DNA of 64,000 nucleotides from a virus (IMGVR_UViG_3300022937_000008:1-64000); one strand, 5' to 3'; positions 38,993-47,335 are shown, counted from the first letter of the stretch. Notes: generated by a model not told the origin, from the letters alone. A program made the numbers and translations.

Positions 38993-39064
38993 TTACTTGT
39001 TCATGATGTACATAGTAACTTCAAATCCAAAGCGCATTTCTTCTGCTACTGGCTTAGTCCACAT
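38993..39064 (-). CDS. pqqA: PqqA-like peptide
   Basis: 23 residues: MWTKPVAEEM then RFGFEVTMYIMNK. It matches the PQQ precursor pattern MWxKPxxxxxRxGxEVTxY, including the Glu and Tyr (E15, Y19, three residues between) that PqqE cross-links and that become PQQ. AAGGAG eight bases before the ATG and a terminator after the stop show a real expressed gene. No pqqB-E is seen here. It may be a decoy or substrate for host PQQ enzymes, or a peptide that merely resembles PqqA. Confidence 0.75.
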   Translation of the reverse strand: MWTKPVAEEMRFGFEVTMYIMNK

Positions 39065-39151
39065 AATGTGTCTCCTTTTCAGATTAAATTATGTAAACAG
39101 TTCATCGGAGATGCTGACCCAAAGTCCGATTTGAGTTCACCTAGAAAATAA

Positions 39152-39175
39152 AAGTGTAGTATTGCTACTACACTT
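39152..39175 (-). terminator. Terminator after the 750-residue virion-type gene
   Basis: AAGTGTAGTA and TACTACACTT make a perfect 10-bp stem with a 4-base loop. On the minus strand TTTTATTTT follows. It lies 53 bases past the stop of the gene at 39228. Confidence 0.85.
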
Positions 39176-39227
39176 CTATTTAACTCTATTATAAATGATT
39201 AATTAAAAAAATCAATAAAGAAAATCA

Positions 39228-41480
39228 TTAAAACTGTATAAGTGATTTAATACGTTCTAATTCTTCTAGTTCTTCTGCGCCTTGTTCTTGGTGTGGAGCC
39301 ATTCTTTCTACCATTTTACGAGCAATTGTTCCAGCCTGTTCACCAAACTTTTTGTCTACCATTACTGCAACGCCTTCTGGTCCTTTAGGGAATGTGCCTG
39401 AATTTGTATCATAAAACGAATGTACAAATTTTGCAACATCTTCTAGTGTATGTTCTTCACCGTCTGAAGTCTTAAACTTAGTGCCTTTCTTAGCACCCTG
39501 TGATTTTAGGTCCTGAACTTTTTTGCTAAATTCATTACCTTCGGGCATATCATCCTGTCCTACATACTTGTAGTTGCCTTTGTCATCAAAGTCGTTTTCA
39601 ATTGTATCGATGGCAAATTTGATCTCCATCGGATCCGCTTTCTCGCCCTTGATTGCATTAATGACTTCTTGCTTGGACATCTTAAGTCCACTTTCCTTGT
39701 CACCGTCGTTGGTATAGTCTGAAATTAATTCATCAACACCAATCATTATGTCTGACATTCCGCCTTCTTTAGTAACGCCTTCTTCTGCATATGATTCTGC
39801 TTGATAACCTGCTTGTTCTAGAGCATCTAAAATTTTCTCTCTAGGAGTCATTGTATGAATTATAACGCCGCCTTGTTTGGCTTCGTCTGGTTCACAAGCA
39901 GCCTTAATACCTTTGCTTTGTAATTCTTTTTCCATTGATGCACAAGCCTTTTCATCAATGCCTCTATCTTCGTCATAGTCTCCGTCAACATAAATTGCAT
40001 GAGCATATGGCTCTGATTGCCCTTCATATCCTGATGCTTCTTGTTGTGGTTCAACTTCATCTGCACCAACTGCTGGTTCATCAGTCATATCACCGAAATC
40101 TAATTCTTCAGCAACTTCAGGTGCATTTTCATCAATCCATGCTTTAACTAAAGATCTAATATCTGCGTTAGCATCTTCTGAAGCTTTCTTTTTAATGTCT
40201 TGCTCTAATTTTGGATCTTCAATAATGCCTTCTAAACTTTGAATAGCATTAGTACCATCTACGCCTGCTTGGAATTCTTGACCCACTAGTTCATTTAATT
40301 TTTTAATCATGTCAGCCTTTTCTTCATCGTCTGCCATTACTAATGGTGATTCTTCGCCTAGTGCAGTTGCCCAGTTTTCAAATTTATCAAAAATATCTGA
40401 TTTTAATTGTTCTTCTGTTTGAGGTGCTTCAACATCCTTTGTCATTTCGACTATGTCGTCGTAGCCTACTGTTTCTTCTTCTTTCATCAATCTATATAAA
40501 ACTGGAAAGACTTCTGCAATATCCTCTTTGAAATTTTTAACTGTAAATTTTTCTTTAAATTGTTCCATTACATCATCAGGTACTTCATAACCTTGTTGTG
40601 CTGCAAAGGATTCTCTATATGATTCGTAATGTGCCTGTTTCGCTAATTTAGCAACTGTTTCTCTTAGATTATCAAGTTGCATTTTACTACGCTCAACGAT
40701 TGAATTTGTGTCGGAGTTCATTAAATCGTTTCTTACTACGTAATTTGTAAAACTTTTTAGTTGAGCAATTTCTTCACTCATCTTGATAATACTTTCACCA
40801 ATTTCATCGTATGGTAATCCACCATTAGCAACGTGACGTTGCATAGCACGAGCTCCTGCTAAATGGATAAATGGATATTTAAATCTTTCACCTGATGAAT
40901 TTTCTACAAACAACGCAGCGATATTTCTTGATCTATCTCCTGGTCTTTGTTCATGATCATCAGCTAATGTTTTGCTGTGTTTAATAATTAATCTTGTATC
41001 TTCTAGTTTTTGGAAACTTTGCTTCTTCGTTCCATAAAGTGAGCTCTCATTCATTACGTTTTCTCCGACAGGCTTAGTAATTGTATCATTGTCTGCTTTA
41101 GGTGTTGCATACTGACTTAGGAAACTGTAGTCTCTTTTGTCTAGATTGTCTTTTGTAATATCTCTAGTATCAAATGCTAGTAATCTAAGTTTTGCAAATT
41201 GACGAAGTTCTCTTAAAAATTTATACCACCCTGTTTTTTGTTTATCGTCCATACCTTCAGTAATACCACTTGAAAAGTATACTTTCATTGAATTAGGCTC
41301 AGCTAGGCTAATGCTAACATGACCTAATCTTTTGTCATTTTCTACATAATCAAAGTCAAAAAATCTAGCGTCTTCAGGGTTAATTGTAATCGCGCCAGCT
41401 GCTTCACCTAACTTTAAGCCAGTGAATCTACTTCTAATTTTGTAGAACAAGTCTGTTGATATATTACCGGTTGCATCCAT
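39228..41480 (-). CDS. Large late protein of unknown function
   Basis: 750 residues. The N-terminal ~330 carry conserved-looking blocks (ARFFDFDYVENDKRLG; KLEDTRLIIKHSK; GERFKYPFIHLAGARAMQRH); the C-terminal half is very acidic and helical with several repeats of short charged segments. No catalytic motif seen. The gene starts seven bases after a late-promoter core and follows the large terminase, so a virion or head-assembly role is likely. I recall homologues in marine T4-like phages without function. Confidence 0.6.
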   Translation of the reverse strand: MDATGNISTDLFYKIRSRFTGLKLGEAAGAITINPEDARFFDFDYVENDKRLGHVSISLAEPNSMKVYFSSGITEGMDDKQKTGWYKFLRELRQFAKLRLLAFDTRDITKDNLDKRDYSFLSQYATPKADNDTITKPVGENVMNESSLYGTKKQSFQKLEDTRLIIKHSKTLADDHEQRPGDRSRNIAALFVENSSGERFKYPFIHLAGARAMQRHVANGGLPYDEIGESIIKMSEEIAQLKSFTNYVVRNDLMNSDTNSIVERSKMQLDNLRETVAKLAKQAHYESYRESFAAQQGYEVPDDVMEQFKEKFTVKNFKEDIAEVFPVLYRLMKEEETVGYDDIVEMTKDVEAPQTEEQLKSDIFDKFENWATALGEESPLVMADDEEKADMIKKLNELVGQEFQAGVDGTNAIQSLEGIIEDPKLEQDIKKKASEDANADIRSLVKAWIDENAPEVAEELDFGDMTDEPAVGADEVEPQQEASGYEGQSEPYAHAIYVDGDYDEDRGIDEKACASMEKELQSKGIKAACEPDEAKQGGVIIHTMTPREKILDALEQAGYQAESYAEEGVTKEGGMSDIMIGVDELISDYTNDGDKESGLKMSKQEVINAIKGEKADPMEIKFAIDTIENDFDDKGNYKYVGQDDMPEGNEFSKKVQDLKSQGAKKGTKFKTSDGEEHTLEDVAKFVHSFYDTNSGTFPKGPEGVAVMVDKKFGEQAGTIARKMVERMAPHQEQGAEELEELERIKSLIQF

Positions 41481-41486
41481 AGTAAT

Positions 41487-41495
41487 GTATTTATC
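41487..41495 (-). promoter_or_regulatory. T4-type late promoter, leaderless spacing
   Basis: Minus strand GATAAATAC, with TAAATA ending seven bases before the ATG at 41480; it overlaps the 3' end of the terminase gene. Confidence 0.7.
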
Positions 41496-43083
41496 AATAT
41501 CCTCCGCTAACGAAGATCGGCATTGGGAACTGATCTTCAGTCAATCTTTCAGTCAATCTTTCGTATATTTTTGGATCCCAATCTGCTAATAGATTAGCCA
41601 TTCGTACAATTAACAATACAGCTGACACTAAATCGTCGTGTTCACCGCTTTTGGCAGCATACCCTGTACCGTGCGATACAAATGTTTTAAGTTCTGATAT
41701 AAGCGGTTTGCTGTATATTGTAAGTTTATTCTTTTCAAGTAGATTTTTAAATGAACTACACGCTGTAATTTTTGTTTTATGTGTGGTGTTAAACCCTTTT
41801 CTATAACGTCTTACGTGTCCTTTTCTAATAGGCTCACTTAAAAACAATCCTGCGAAGTTTTCTTCACCAATATCTTTAATTACAACAAGTGCTGCTTCGC
41901 CTAGTGTATTGTTTTCAACACTATAGTAAATAACAGGATTGTCGTTGCCTTTTTCTCTCATTTGTTCAGAGATATATTGACAAAGATCTTTTAAAATTCT
42001 AATTTGTCCTTGTACAGGAGTTGTATTATGACGCCATTCTGCTACTTGAGTTAGACTAGGCATTTCAAATACTTGAATAGCAGCATAGTCACCACCTGTG
42101 CCTAAACTAGGATCTAAACTAATAAGATATGTTGCTCTTGGATTAATATCTTTATACCAACGTGTTTGACCCATCGACATTACAGGTTCAACACCTTCAA
42201 GCTCTGCTAGTTTAACTGAATTAATAAGTGTTTCATCAAAGATCAAGAACTCACAATCAAATTCTCGGCGGAATCTTTCTTCACCAATCTTGGCTTTTTC
42301 TTCTGCCGCCCATGCGTCATCTCTATCTGGATGTTCTTCCCAATGTGCAAAGTAAGGAAAGAAACCGTTAGTTCCTACCTTTTGATCGTTGCCATACTCG
42401 TCGAATTTTTTATTTGCTTCTGTCCATATCATAGCAAATTGATCTTCATCTGAGTTTGGTGTTGAAGTTACAATTGCCTTACCGCCTGTTGATAGTGTAG
42501 GTGAAAGCGCAGTCCAAAACTCTCGAGCTTTTTCAGGAGGTTGCACAAACGCAAACTCGTCACAGTATATTAATGAAAGTGATTTACCACGTCCAGTATC
42601 TTCTGTTGTAGTAGTTGCTTGTATTCTACTACCGTTATCAAATTCAATAGTGTTTCTGTTATAGGTATAGATACCTGCACGAATAAAGTCAGGTAAGTTT
42701 TCATAACCGAATCTATATCTGTTCATGATATCCTGCGCACCTGTATATTTGTGTGCAGCAATTAGTACTTGTGCTTCTGGTGTAAACATACAATACCATA
42801 ATAGATATGCCGCAGCACAAGTTGTTTTACCCATCTGTCTAGGTAACATTGCTACAGTATATCTGTAATCGTGATATGCTCTTAATAATTCTTCTTGATA
42901 ACCGTAAGGAGCAAATTTCATTGAACCTTTAGTTGGGTGCTGGATCTTAATAAAGTTTTTAGCAAAGTATAATGGACCGTCAACAGGATCCATACACTTT
43001 TCTAAGTGATTTAATTCATCAATTGTGTATTTTATCTTACTATGGGCCTTCTTAATTTGAACGCCGTCTAAACTCTTTGCCAT
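41494..43083 (-). CDS. gp17: Large terminase subunit, gp17-like
   Basis: 529 residues (T4 gp17 610). Walker A PRQMGKTT at 81-88, Walker B LIYCDEF at 171-177, coupling motif STPN at 207-210, then the RNase-H-like nuclease with ISLDPSLGTGGDYAA near 321 and HDDLVSAV near the end. It cuts concatemeric DNA and pumps it into the prohead. The start follows a late core by five bases and has no Shine-Dalgarno. Confidence 0.95.
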   Translation of the reverse strand: MAKSLDGVQIKKAHSKIKYTIDELNHLEKCMDPVDGPLYFAKNFIKIQHPTKGSMKFAPYGYQEELLRAYHDYRYTVAMLPRQMGKTTCAAAYLLWYCMFTPEAQVLIAAHKYTGAQDIMNRYRFGYENLPDFIRAGIYTYNRNTIEFDNGSRIQATTTTEDTGRGKSLSLIYCDEFAFVQPPEKAREFWTALSPTLSTGGKAIVTSTPNSDEDQFAMIWTEANKKFDEYGNDQKVGTNGFFPYFAHWEEHPDRDDAWAAEEKAKIGEERFRREFDCEFLIFDETLINSVKLAELEGVEPVMSMGQTRWYKDINPRATYLISLDPSLGTGGDYAAIQVFEMPSLTQVAEWRHNTTPVQGQIRILKDLCQYISEQMREKGNDNPVIYYSVENNTLGEAALVVIKDIGEENFAGLFLSEPIRKGHVRRYRKGFNTTHKTKITACSSFKNLLEKNKLTIYSKPLISELKTFVSHGTGYAAKSGEHDDLVSAVLLIVRMANLLADWDPKIYERLTERLTEDQFPMPIFVSGGY

Positions 43084-43087
43084 ACTA

Positions 43088-43095
43088 GTATTTAC
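43088..43095 (-). promoter_or_regulatory. T4-type late promoter of gp17, leaderless spacing
   Basis: Minus strand GTAAATAC, with TAAATA ending five bases before the gp17 ATG. The sequence from TAAATACTAGT to the ATG is identical to that at the 1615 gene. Confidence 0.8.
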
Positions 43096-43102
43096 TCAAA
43101 AA

Positions 43103-43124
43103 AATAGGGCCTTGCGGCCCTATT
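43103..43124 (-). terminator. Strong terminator between the 43146 gene and gp17
   Basis: AATAGGGCC, a 4-base loop (GCAA on the minus strand) and GGCCCTATT form a 9-bp stem followed on the minus strand by a run of T. It is placed seven bases upstream of the gp17 late promoter, insulating the two units. Confidence 0.9.
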
Positions 43125-43145
43125 GAATAACATAATGAAGCGTTA

Positions 43146-43574
43146 TTATGCTAATTGGAAAGTTGTTTTAACAGTACAAGTAACAGCAGTCATATCAAAG
43201 TTGTTGTTACCGTATGTAGCACCTAATGCTTGAATCTCGTCTTCAATTTGTTCAACAAGTGTTTCAGCGCCTGCTCCGTCCCAATCTAATGAATCGTTTG
43301 GAGTTTCAACTGCGAAACACATTTGAGTGTTTGTGTCAAATAAAGCACCACGAATAACAATAGTAGCATACTTGCCGATAATTTCAACCACTGCTTGAAT
43401 TGCTTCGTTAGCACCTGTTTCAGCATTTGCTGCTGCAACGAAGTCAACGGTAAACATTGTTAAATCTTTGTTACCCATGTAATCAACTGTTGTTACATCT
43501 TCAACACTATTACGATTTGCAGCAACTAGTACTGAGCTACCGCCACCGATTGTTGCTGTTAATAAGTCTGCCAT
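43146..43574 (-). CDS. Probable virion protein
   Basis: 142 residues, Ala/Thr/Val-rich and beta-rich, Gly-rich N-terminus (TATIGGGSSVLVAANRN), few charges. These traits fit a small capsid or tail decoration protein. AAAGGAGCG precedes the ATG, which overlaps the upstream stop. It is the last gene before a strong terminator, which suggests high expression. No family recognised. Confidence 0.55.
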   Translation of the reverse strand: MADLLTATIGGGSSVLVAANRNSVEDVTTVDYMGNKDLTMFTVDFVAAANAETGANEAIQAVVEIIGKYATIVIRGALFDTNTQMCFAVETPNDSLDWDGAGAETLVEQIEDEIQALGATYGNNNFDMTAVTCTVKTTFQLA

Positions 43575-44320
43575 TATTTCGCTCCTTTAGTTTCTGCTAA
43601 TGCTTTTTGTAATTCTGATCTAATTTGATCAACTAGACTAACTTCTTCTTTTACTTTTTGCATTGGATTGTCAGCACCAGCGACTTTAGGATGTGTATCT
43701 TTACGTCTGTTCATACCGCCTGACATTTTGTTAACCATGTAGTCGATATCTTTTTCATCTTCATCTGGTTCGTTAGCCCATGCTTCGTCTTTTTCTTTTT
43801 CATCTTCATCATCTTTTTCCATGTCATGGTCATCCATGTCATGGTCACCGTCGTCATCTCTGTCAACAGTTTTATGAAGTTTTTCTTCTTCGTCGTGATC
43901 TTTTTCGTGAGCGTCTAACTTTCCGTCATCGTCGTAATCGTTATCATCTCCCTTATCACCAAGTGCTTTGATATCAATCATATCTTTTTCGCCACCTGGC
44001 ATATCATCATTATCGCCATCGAAGTCTGGAATTAATTTATTAATTGGTTTAATAGCGATTGGCATTGGCGCTGATGGCATTGGTTCTGGAACCTTTGGCA
44101 TCATGTCTGGATTTACTTTTTGAAAAAGTTTCATCGCATCTGCAATAGCATCACCTTCAGCAGAAATAGTTAAATTCATTCTTGGCTTTTCTTCTGGTTT
44201 AGGTGGCATAGTAGGTGCCATTGGTGCTGGCATTGGATCGCCGCAAGCCTCATCTGTTGGAACATCTACTCTTGCTGTGTCAAGTTCCTGCATTTTGGCC
44301 ACTAATTCTTGAAAGTTCAT
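43574..44320 (-). CDS. Acidic protein with EF-hand-like calcium loops
   Basis: 248 residues. A Pro/Met-rich N-terminal third leads to a highly acidic centre. Residues 128-139 (DYDDDGKLDAHE) fit the canonical EF-hand loop at positions 1, 3, 5, 6, 8, 9 and 12; 153-164 (DRDDDGDHDMDD) is a second near-match. The C-terminal helix is amphipathic. It lies among head genes and may be a scaffold or head protein that binds calcium. No known T4 homologue recognised. Confidence 0.6.
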   Translation of the reverse strand: MNFQELVAKMQELDTARVDVPTDEACGDPMPAPMAPTMPPKPEEKPRMNLTISAEGDAIADAMKLFQKVNPDMMPKVPEPMPSAPMPIAIKPINKLIPDFDGDNDDMPGGEKDMIDIKALGDKGDDNDYDDDGKLDAHEKDHDEEEKLHKTVDRDDDGDHDMDDHDMEKDDEDEKEKDEAWANEPDEDEKDIDYMVNKMSGGMNRRKDTHPKVAGADNPMQKVKEEVSLVDQIRSELQKALAETKGAK

Positions 44321-44321
44321 A

Positions 44322-44906
44322 TTAGTTACTCCCTACAGGACTTTTTACGCCTGCTTTATCTGCTTTAATCTTAGGAACATCTTGATAAACATCAGCTTTT
44401 AATTTGTCAGTCCCTAACTCTTTACGTCTTTCTTTTGATTCCTTAGAAAGACTCTTTAAAAAATCTTTGTTGAAGTCGTCACCGAAGTAATCTTTATGCT
44501 TAGGCTTTAATGCTTCTTTATATTGATTATCGTGTAAAAGAGCACCTGTCATTTTGCTATCACCAACTGCTTGATCTTCTTCGCTAGGACTTGCGCTATT
44601 ACGTACTTTGTAATAACCTGAATCGCAACATCCCATTTCGAAGATTTCTTTTTCAATTTCAGTTGTTGTTAATGGATACTCAGTTACAACATTAAAAGTA
44701 TGAACTTCCACATTTTTAAGCGTAGGAAATTCCATAGGTGATTCTGTAACTGGCGTTGTTTTCATTTTTTCAAAATTAACAACACTTCTGCTTTCCAGTC
44801 TTGCTTTTAATTCGTCAGCAAAACTTTCTGGCACGTCGCCAGCAATCTTCACATTAAAACTATATGTTTTCTTGCTTTCAGCTAGATATTCTTTAAACGT
44901 CTTCAT
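44322..44906 (-). CDS. Virion-type protein with capsid-targeting-like N-terminus
   Basis: 194 residues beginning MKTFKEYLAESKKTY, very close to the T4 capsid-targeting signal MKTYQEFIAE; LAE is a good prohead-protease site. Residues ~15-110 form a compact alpha/beta domain with a CCDSGYYKVRN segment; the rest is Lys/Asp-rich. It may be a prohead core or injected internal protein. Late core five bases before the ATG. Confidence 0.65.
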   Translation of the reverse strand: MKTFKEYLAESKKTYSFNVKIAGDVPESFADELKARLESRSVVNFEKMKTTPVTESPMEFPTLKNVEVHTFNVVTEYPLTTTEIEKEIFEMGCCDSGYYKVRNSASPSEEDQAVGDSKMTGALLHDNQYKEALKPKHKDYFGDDFNKDFLKSLSKESKERRKELGTDKLKADVYQDVPKIKADKAGVKSPVGSN

Positions 44907-44910
44907 ATGT

Positions 44911-44919
44911 ATATTTATT
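44911..44919 (-). promoter_or_regulatory. T4-type late promoter, leaderless spacing
   Basis: Minus strand AATAAATAT, with TAAATA ending five bases before the ATG at 44906. AAAAGG lies upstream of the core and would not be in the mRNA. It overlaps the end of the gp16 gene. Confidence 0.7.
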
Positions 44920-45412
44920 CCTTTTCGCTCAATTTCTTGATTAATTCATTGCGATCAAGCATAACATACCCTTTTCCGTCCAAAATATCGTCTTGATCAC
45001 CGCTGTCTTTATCTATTTTAAGTTTTTTTAATTGTAAATCAACAGCTTTTAACTTCTTATCTACCTTAGCTGCTTTTGCTTCTATAGCATTTTTCATCAT
45101 ACTACTAGCAACTTCAAATATTCTACCACTGTATCTTACTTCTACGTTCATACCTAAATCCATTAAATCGTCATATGCTTTTTCTGCTTTTGTAGACAAA
45201 TGATCTAGCTCTTCTTCTCCTAAAGAATCAAGTTCTTTAACTTGTGGTAAATCTCTTGTAATTTCTGCAACTTTGTTATAACTGTCTTCGGCGTTTTTAA
45301 CAACTTTATGATTTTCTTCGACAGCCATAGGATCAACAACAATTTCAGTAGCTGTTTCTACTGCTTGTTCTTTATCTTCTAAATTAAACAGTTCTTCTAA
45401 TTTCTTTGTCAT
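44915..45412 (-). CDS. gp16: Small terminase subunit, gp16-like
   Basis: 165 residues (T4 gp16 164). The layout matches gp16: an acidic N-terminus KLEELFNLED, a central coiled coil (EVASSMMKNAIEAKAAKVDKK) and an acidic C-terminal tail. It recognises viral DNA and stimulates gp17 ATPase. Separated from gp17 by three virion-type genes and the gene at 39228 lies beyond, an order unlike T4 where 16 and 17 are adjacent. Confidence 0.72.
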   Translation of the reverse strand: MTKKLEELFNLEDKEQAVETATEIVVDPMAVEENHKVVKNAEDSYNKVAEITRDLPQVKELDSLGEEELDHLSTKAEKAYDDLMDLGMNVEVRYSGRIFEVASSMMKNAIEAKAAKVDKKLKAVDLQLKKLKIDKDSGDQDDILDGKGYVMLDRNELIKKLSEKE

Positions 45413-45420
45413 AATACTAC

Positions 45421-45861
45421 TTATCTACGTTTGGTACCTTGATAAAAAATATCTTCTTCACTAACAACTCTAAATCTAACACCTTGTTGTTTACACCATT
45501 TATTAGCAGCTTCCCACTTTGCCATATTTTTTACATATTGTTCTTGATTGTATCTGCTCTTTCCAACATTTTCTCTTAGTGTCTGATTCTTAGGTTTTAC
45601 TTCAACTACTTCTGCGTGTTTCTTTCCATTTTTATCATTATACACTATAAAGAAATCAGGAACATAAATTGTATACTTTCCTGTTAGCGGATCTCTGTAA
45701 GGAATCTTAATACTTTCACTAGCCCATTGAGAAACGCCAGGGTGCTCGTCTAGTAATCTCATAAAAACAGTTTCCCAACTTGATCTTGCAAGAGGTCTTC
45801 TAGTCCCGACATACTTCTCGGGGTTCTTCATGGTAAATCTTCCTTGTGCAAACTTTGGCAT
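45421..45861 (-). CDS. gp4: Head completion nuclease, gp4-like
   Basis: 146 residues (T4 gp4 150). RSSWETVFMRLLDEHPGV, IPYRDPLTGKYTIYVPDFFI and EVVEVKPKNQ show the acidic and Lys residues of a restriction-like (PD-(D/E)xK, TnsA-N-like) nuclease fold. In T4 gp4 helps finish packaged heads before tails attach. Overlaps its upstream neighbour by one base. Confidence 0.8.
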   Translation of the reverse strand: MPKFAQGRFTMKNPEKYVGTRRPLARSSWETVFMRLLDEHPGVSQWASESIKIPYRDPLTGKYTIYVPDFFIVYNDKNGKKHAEVVEVKPKNQTLRENVGKSRYNQEQYVKNMAKWEAANKWCKQQGVRFRVVSEEDIFYQGTKRR

Positions 45862-46238
45862 TACGCCCTCACGTTTCTTTGTTTGCTCACATCAGATAAG
45901 GCTTCTCTGAATCCTAAAGTAGAAATACTAGATCTATTATTGTTTAAAATTTCTGCAACCAAAGCACTTAAATTTAAATTGTCAAATCCTTTAATCTCAT
46001 CTAAGATTTTAAAGATAGGTACTTCTTCGTACTTTGCTTGTTTTAATAAAACTGATGCTGCTGTTGTTGCTGCTGCTCTTTGAAAACCATTCTTTTCAAA
46101 AAAGTTTACCGCTGCATCGACTTCAGTAGGATTATATGATATAGGATCTTCACCATATGTATCAAAAAATAATCTAGATCTTGCAGCACTGTCTTGTACT
46201 TGTTTAGCTGGAAGATTTGAAGTTGTGTTTACTGGCAT
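45861..46238 (-). CDS. Conserved virion-region protein
   Basis: 125 residues, helical. SRLFFDTYGEDPISYNPTE and VDAAVNFFEKNGF blocks are followed by a long Ala/Leu-rich helical segment. I recall homologues in the same position next to gp4 in T4-like cyanophages, of unknown function. Coupled to gp4 by TAATG. Possibly a baseplate or neck component. Confidence 0.6.
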   Translation of the reverse strand: MPVNTTSNLPAKQVQDSAARSRLFFDTYGEDPISYNPTEVDAAVNFFEKNGFQRAAATTAASVLLKQAKYEEVPIFKILDEIKGFDNLNLSALVAEILNNNRSSISTLGFREALSDVSKQRNVRA

Positions 46239-46241
46239 ATT

Positions 46242-47324
46242 TTATAATCCTTCTGGCACCATATTTTTCGGCGATGCATTTGTGCCTTCGTCGCCTGTAT
46301 TATTCTTAGGAGTAATAATACCTGCAATGCCGCTTACTGTATTAGCAATTTTTTGTGTACCTGCTGGACTTGTTAGAATATTAATTGCTTCTTGTTTAAG
46401 ACTTTCTTTCGATAGTCCTTTAATATTTCTTGCTGTATTAATTGCACCGATTGCTGTAGATAAAAATCCTGCTGGAGAATTAAATGCTGTTCCGTCACCA
46501 ATTGCACCAAACACCTGTTCTAATCCATCAAGCACACCACCTTCTCCAACGAGGTTACTCACGCCGCCACCCGCAACACTTAATGGTGAAGGTGTATTGT
46601 CGTAGTGTAGTGTAGCAAACCCTTTAGGATTGCCTTCGCTTACTGTTCCTGCTGTGTATTGAACTGCTTCATATTGCAATGTCATTTGACTTTCTGCTGG
46701 CTCACTTGATGCAGTATAATCCATACTACCGTGAGACCAAGAAGTAATTTTAGGATTAACTAAAGTATAACCTATAAATCTTCTTCTACCCATAGTATAA
46801 ATTGTTACGCTTTTAAACAACGGTGCAGTAACGTTATTGTCTAAGCCATATCTAAAATGTAAATTTTCTGTTGTTTGTCTGTATGCATTACTTTCCCATG
46901 CAGCATTAGGCAATGCTCTATCTTTAATATAGTATCCATAATATATTGCCCATAACGCTGACACTACACCTTGATTATCATCGTGGAATGTTAAGTTAAC
47001 AGGATCATAGCTAATCATTTTATAAAGAATACGTTTTCTGTTATACTGATTTAAAGTTTCAGTTTCAAATGTAAACTTAGGTAAGTCTGCGGTTTTAACT
47101 AGCAGGCCAAATTCTTCACTATGTTTTTGTGAAAAGTTTGCAGCACCGTGTGCTGACTTATCTATTTCAAATCTAACATAATAGTTAAATTTAGTTTTAG
47201 GGGCTAATCTATATCCGTCGTCAAGGAATAGTCTTGTAGCGTGTTGATAGTTCCCTACAAGTCCTTTAGGATTTGTTAACCCTGAAAAAACATCTGTTAA
47301 AAATCTTGTAAATTTGTTGGCCAT
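46242..47324 (-). CDS. Tail-tube-like (gp19/gp54-type) protein
   Basis: 360 residues. Residues 30-220 have the tube-protein pattern (FNYYVRFEID; LVKTADLPKFTFETETLNQYNRK; KITSWSHGSMDYTASSE; MTLQYEAVQY). The C-terminal 140 residues are Gly/Ala-rich and helical and have no counterpart in gp19. It is probably the baseplate tube initiator (gp54/gp48-like) or a second tube subunit. Follows a terminator and a leaderless late promoter. Confidence 0.68.
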   Translation of the reverse strand: MANKFTRFLTDVFSGLTNPKGLVGNYQHATRLFLDDGYRLAPKTKFNYYVRFEIDKSAHGAANFSQKHSEEFGLLVKTADLPKFTFETETLNQYNRKRILYKMISYDPVNLTFHDDNQGVVSALWAIYYGYYIKDRALPNAAWESNAYRQTTENLHFRYGLDNNVTAPLFKSVTIYTMGRRRFIGYTLVNPKITSWSHGSMDYTASSEPAESQMTLQYEAVQYTAGTVSEGNPKGFATLHYDNTPSPLSVAGGGVSNLVGEGGVLDGLEQVFGAIGDGTAFNSPAGFLSTAIGAINTARNIKGLSKESLKQEAINILTSPAGTQKIANTVSGIAGIITPKNNTGDEGTNASPKNMVPEGL

Positions 47325-47329
47325 ACTAT

Positions 47330-47335
47330 TATTTA
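47330..47335 (-). promoter_or_regulatory. T4-type late promoter, leaderless spacing
   Basis: Minus strand CTAAATAA, with TAAATA ending five bases before the ATG at 47324, immediately after the gp19 terminator. Confidence 0.7.

Noticed and set aside
39935-40147. Plus-strand His/Leu-rich open frame
   Set aside because: Antisense shadow of the acidic region of the 750-residue protein; GAA/GAT-rich codons read backwards give Leu/His/Phe-rich frames.
43780-43971. Plus-strand open frame opposite the EF-hand-like gene
   Set aside because: Antisense shadow of an Asp/Glu-rich stretch; no start site or promoter.
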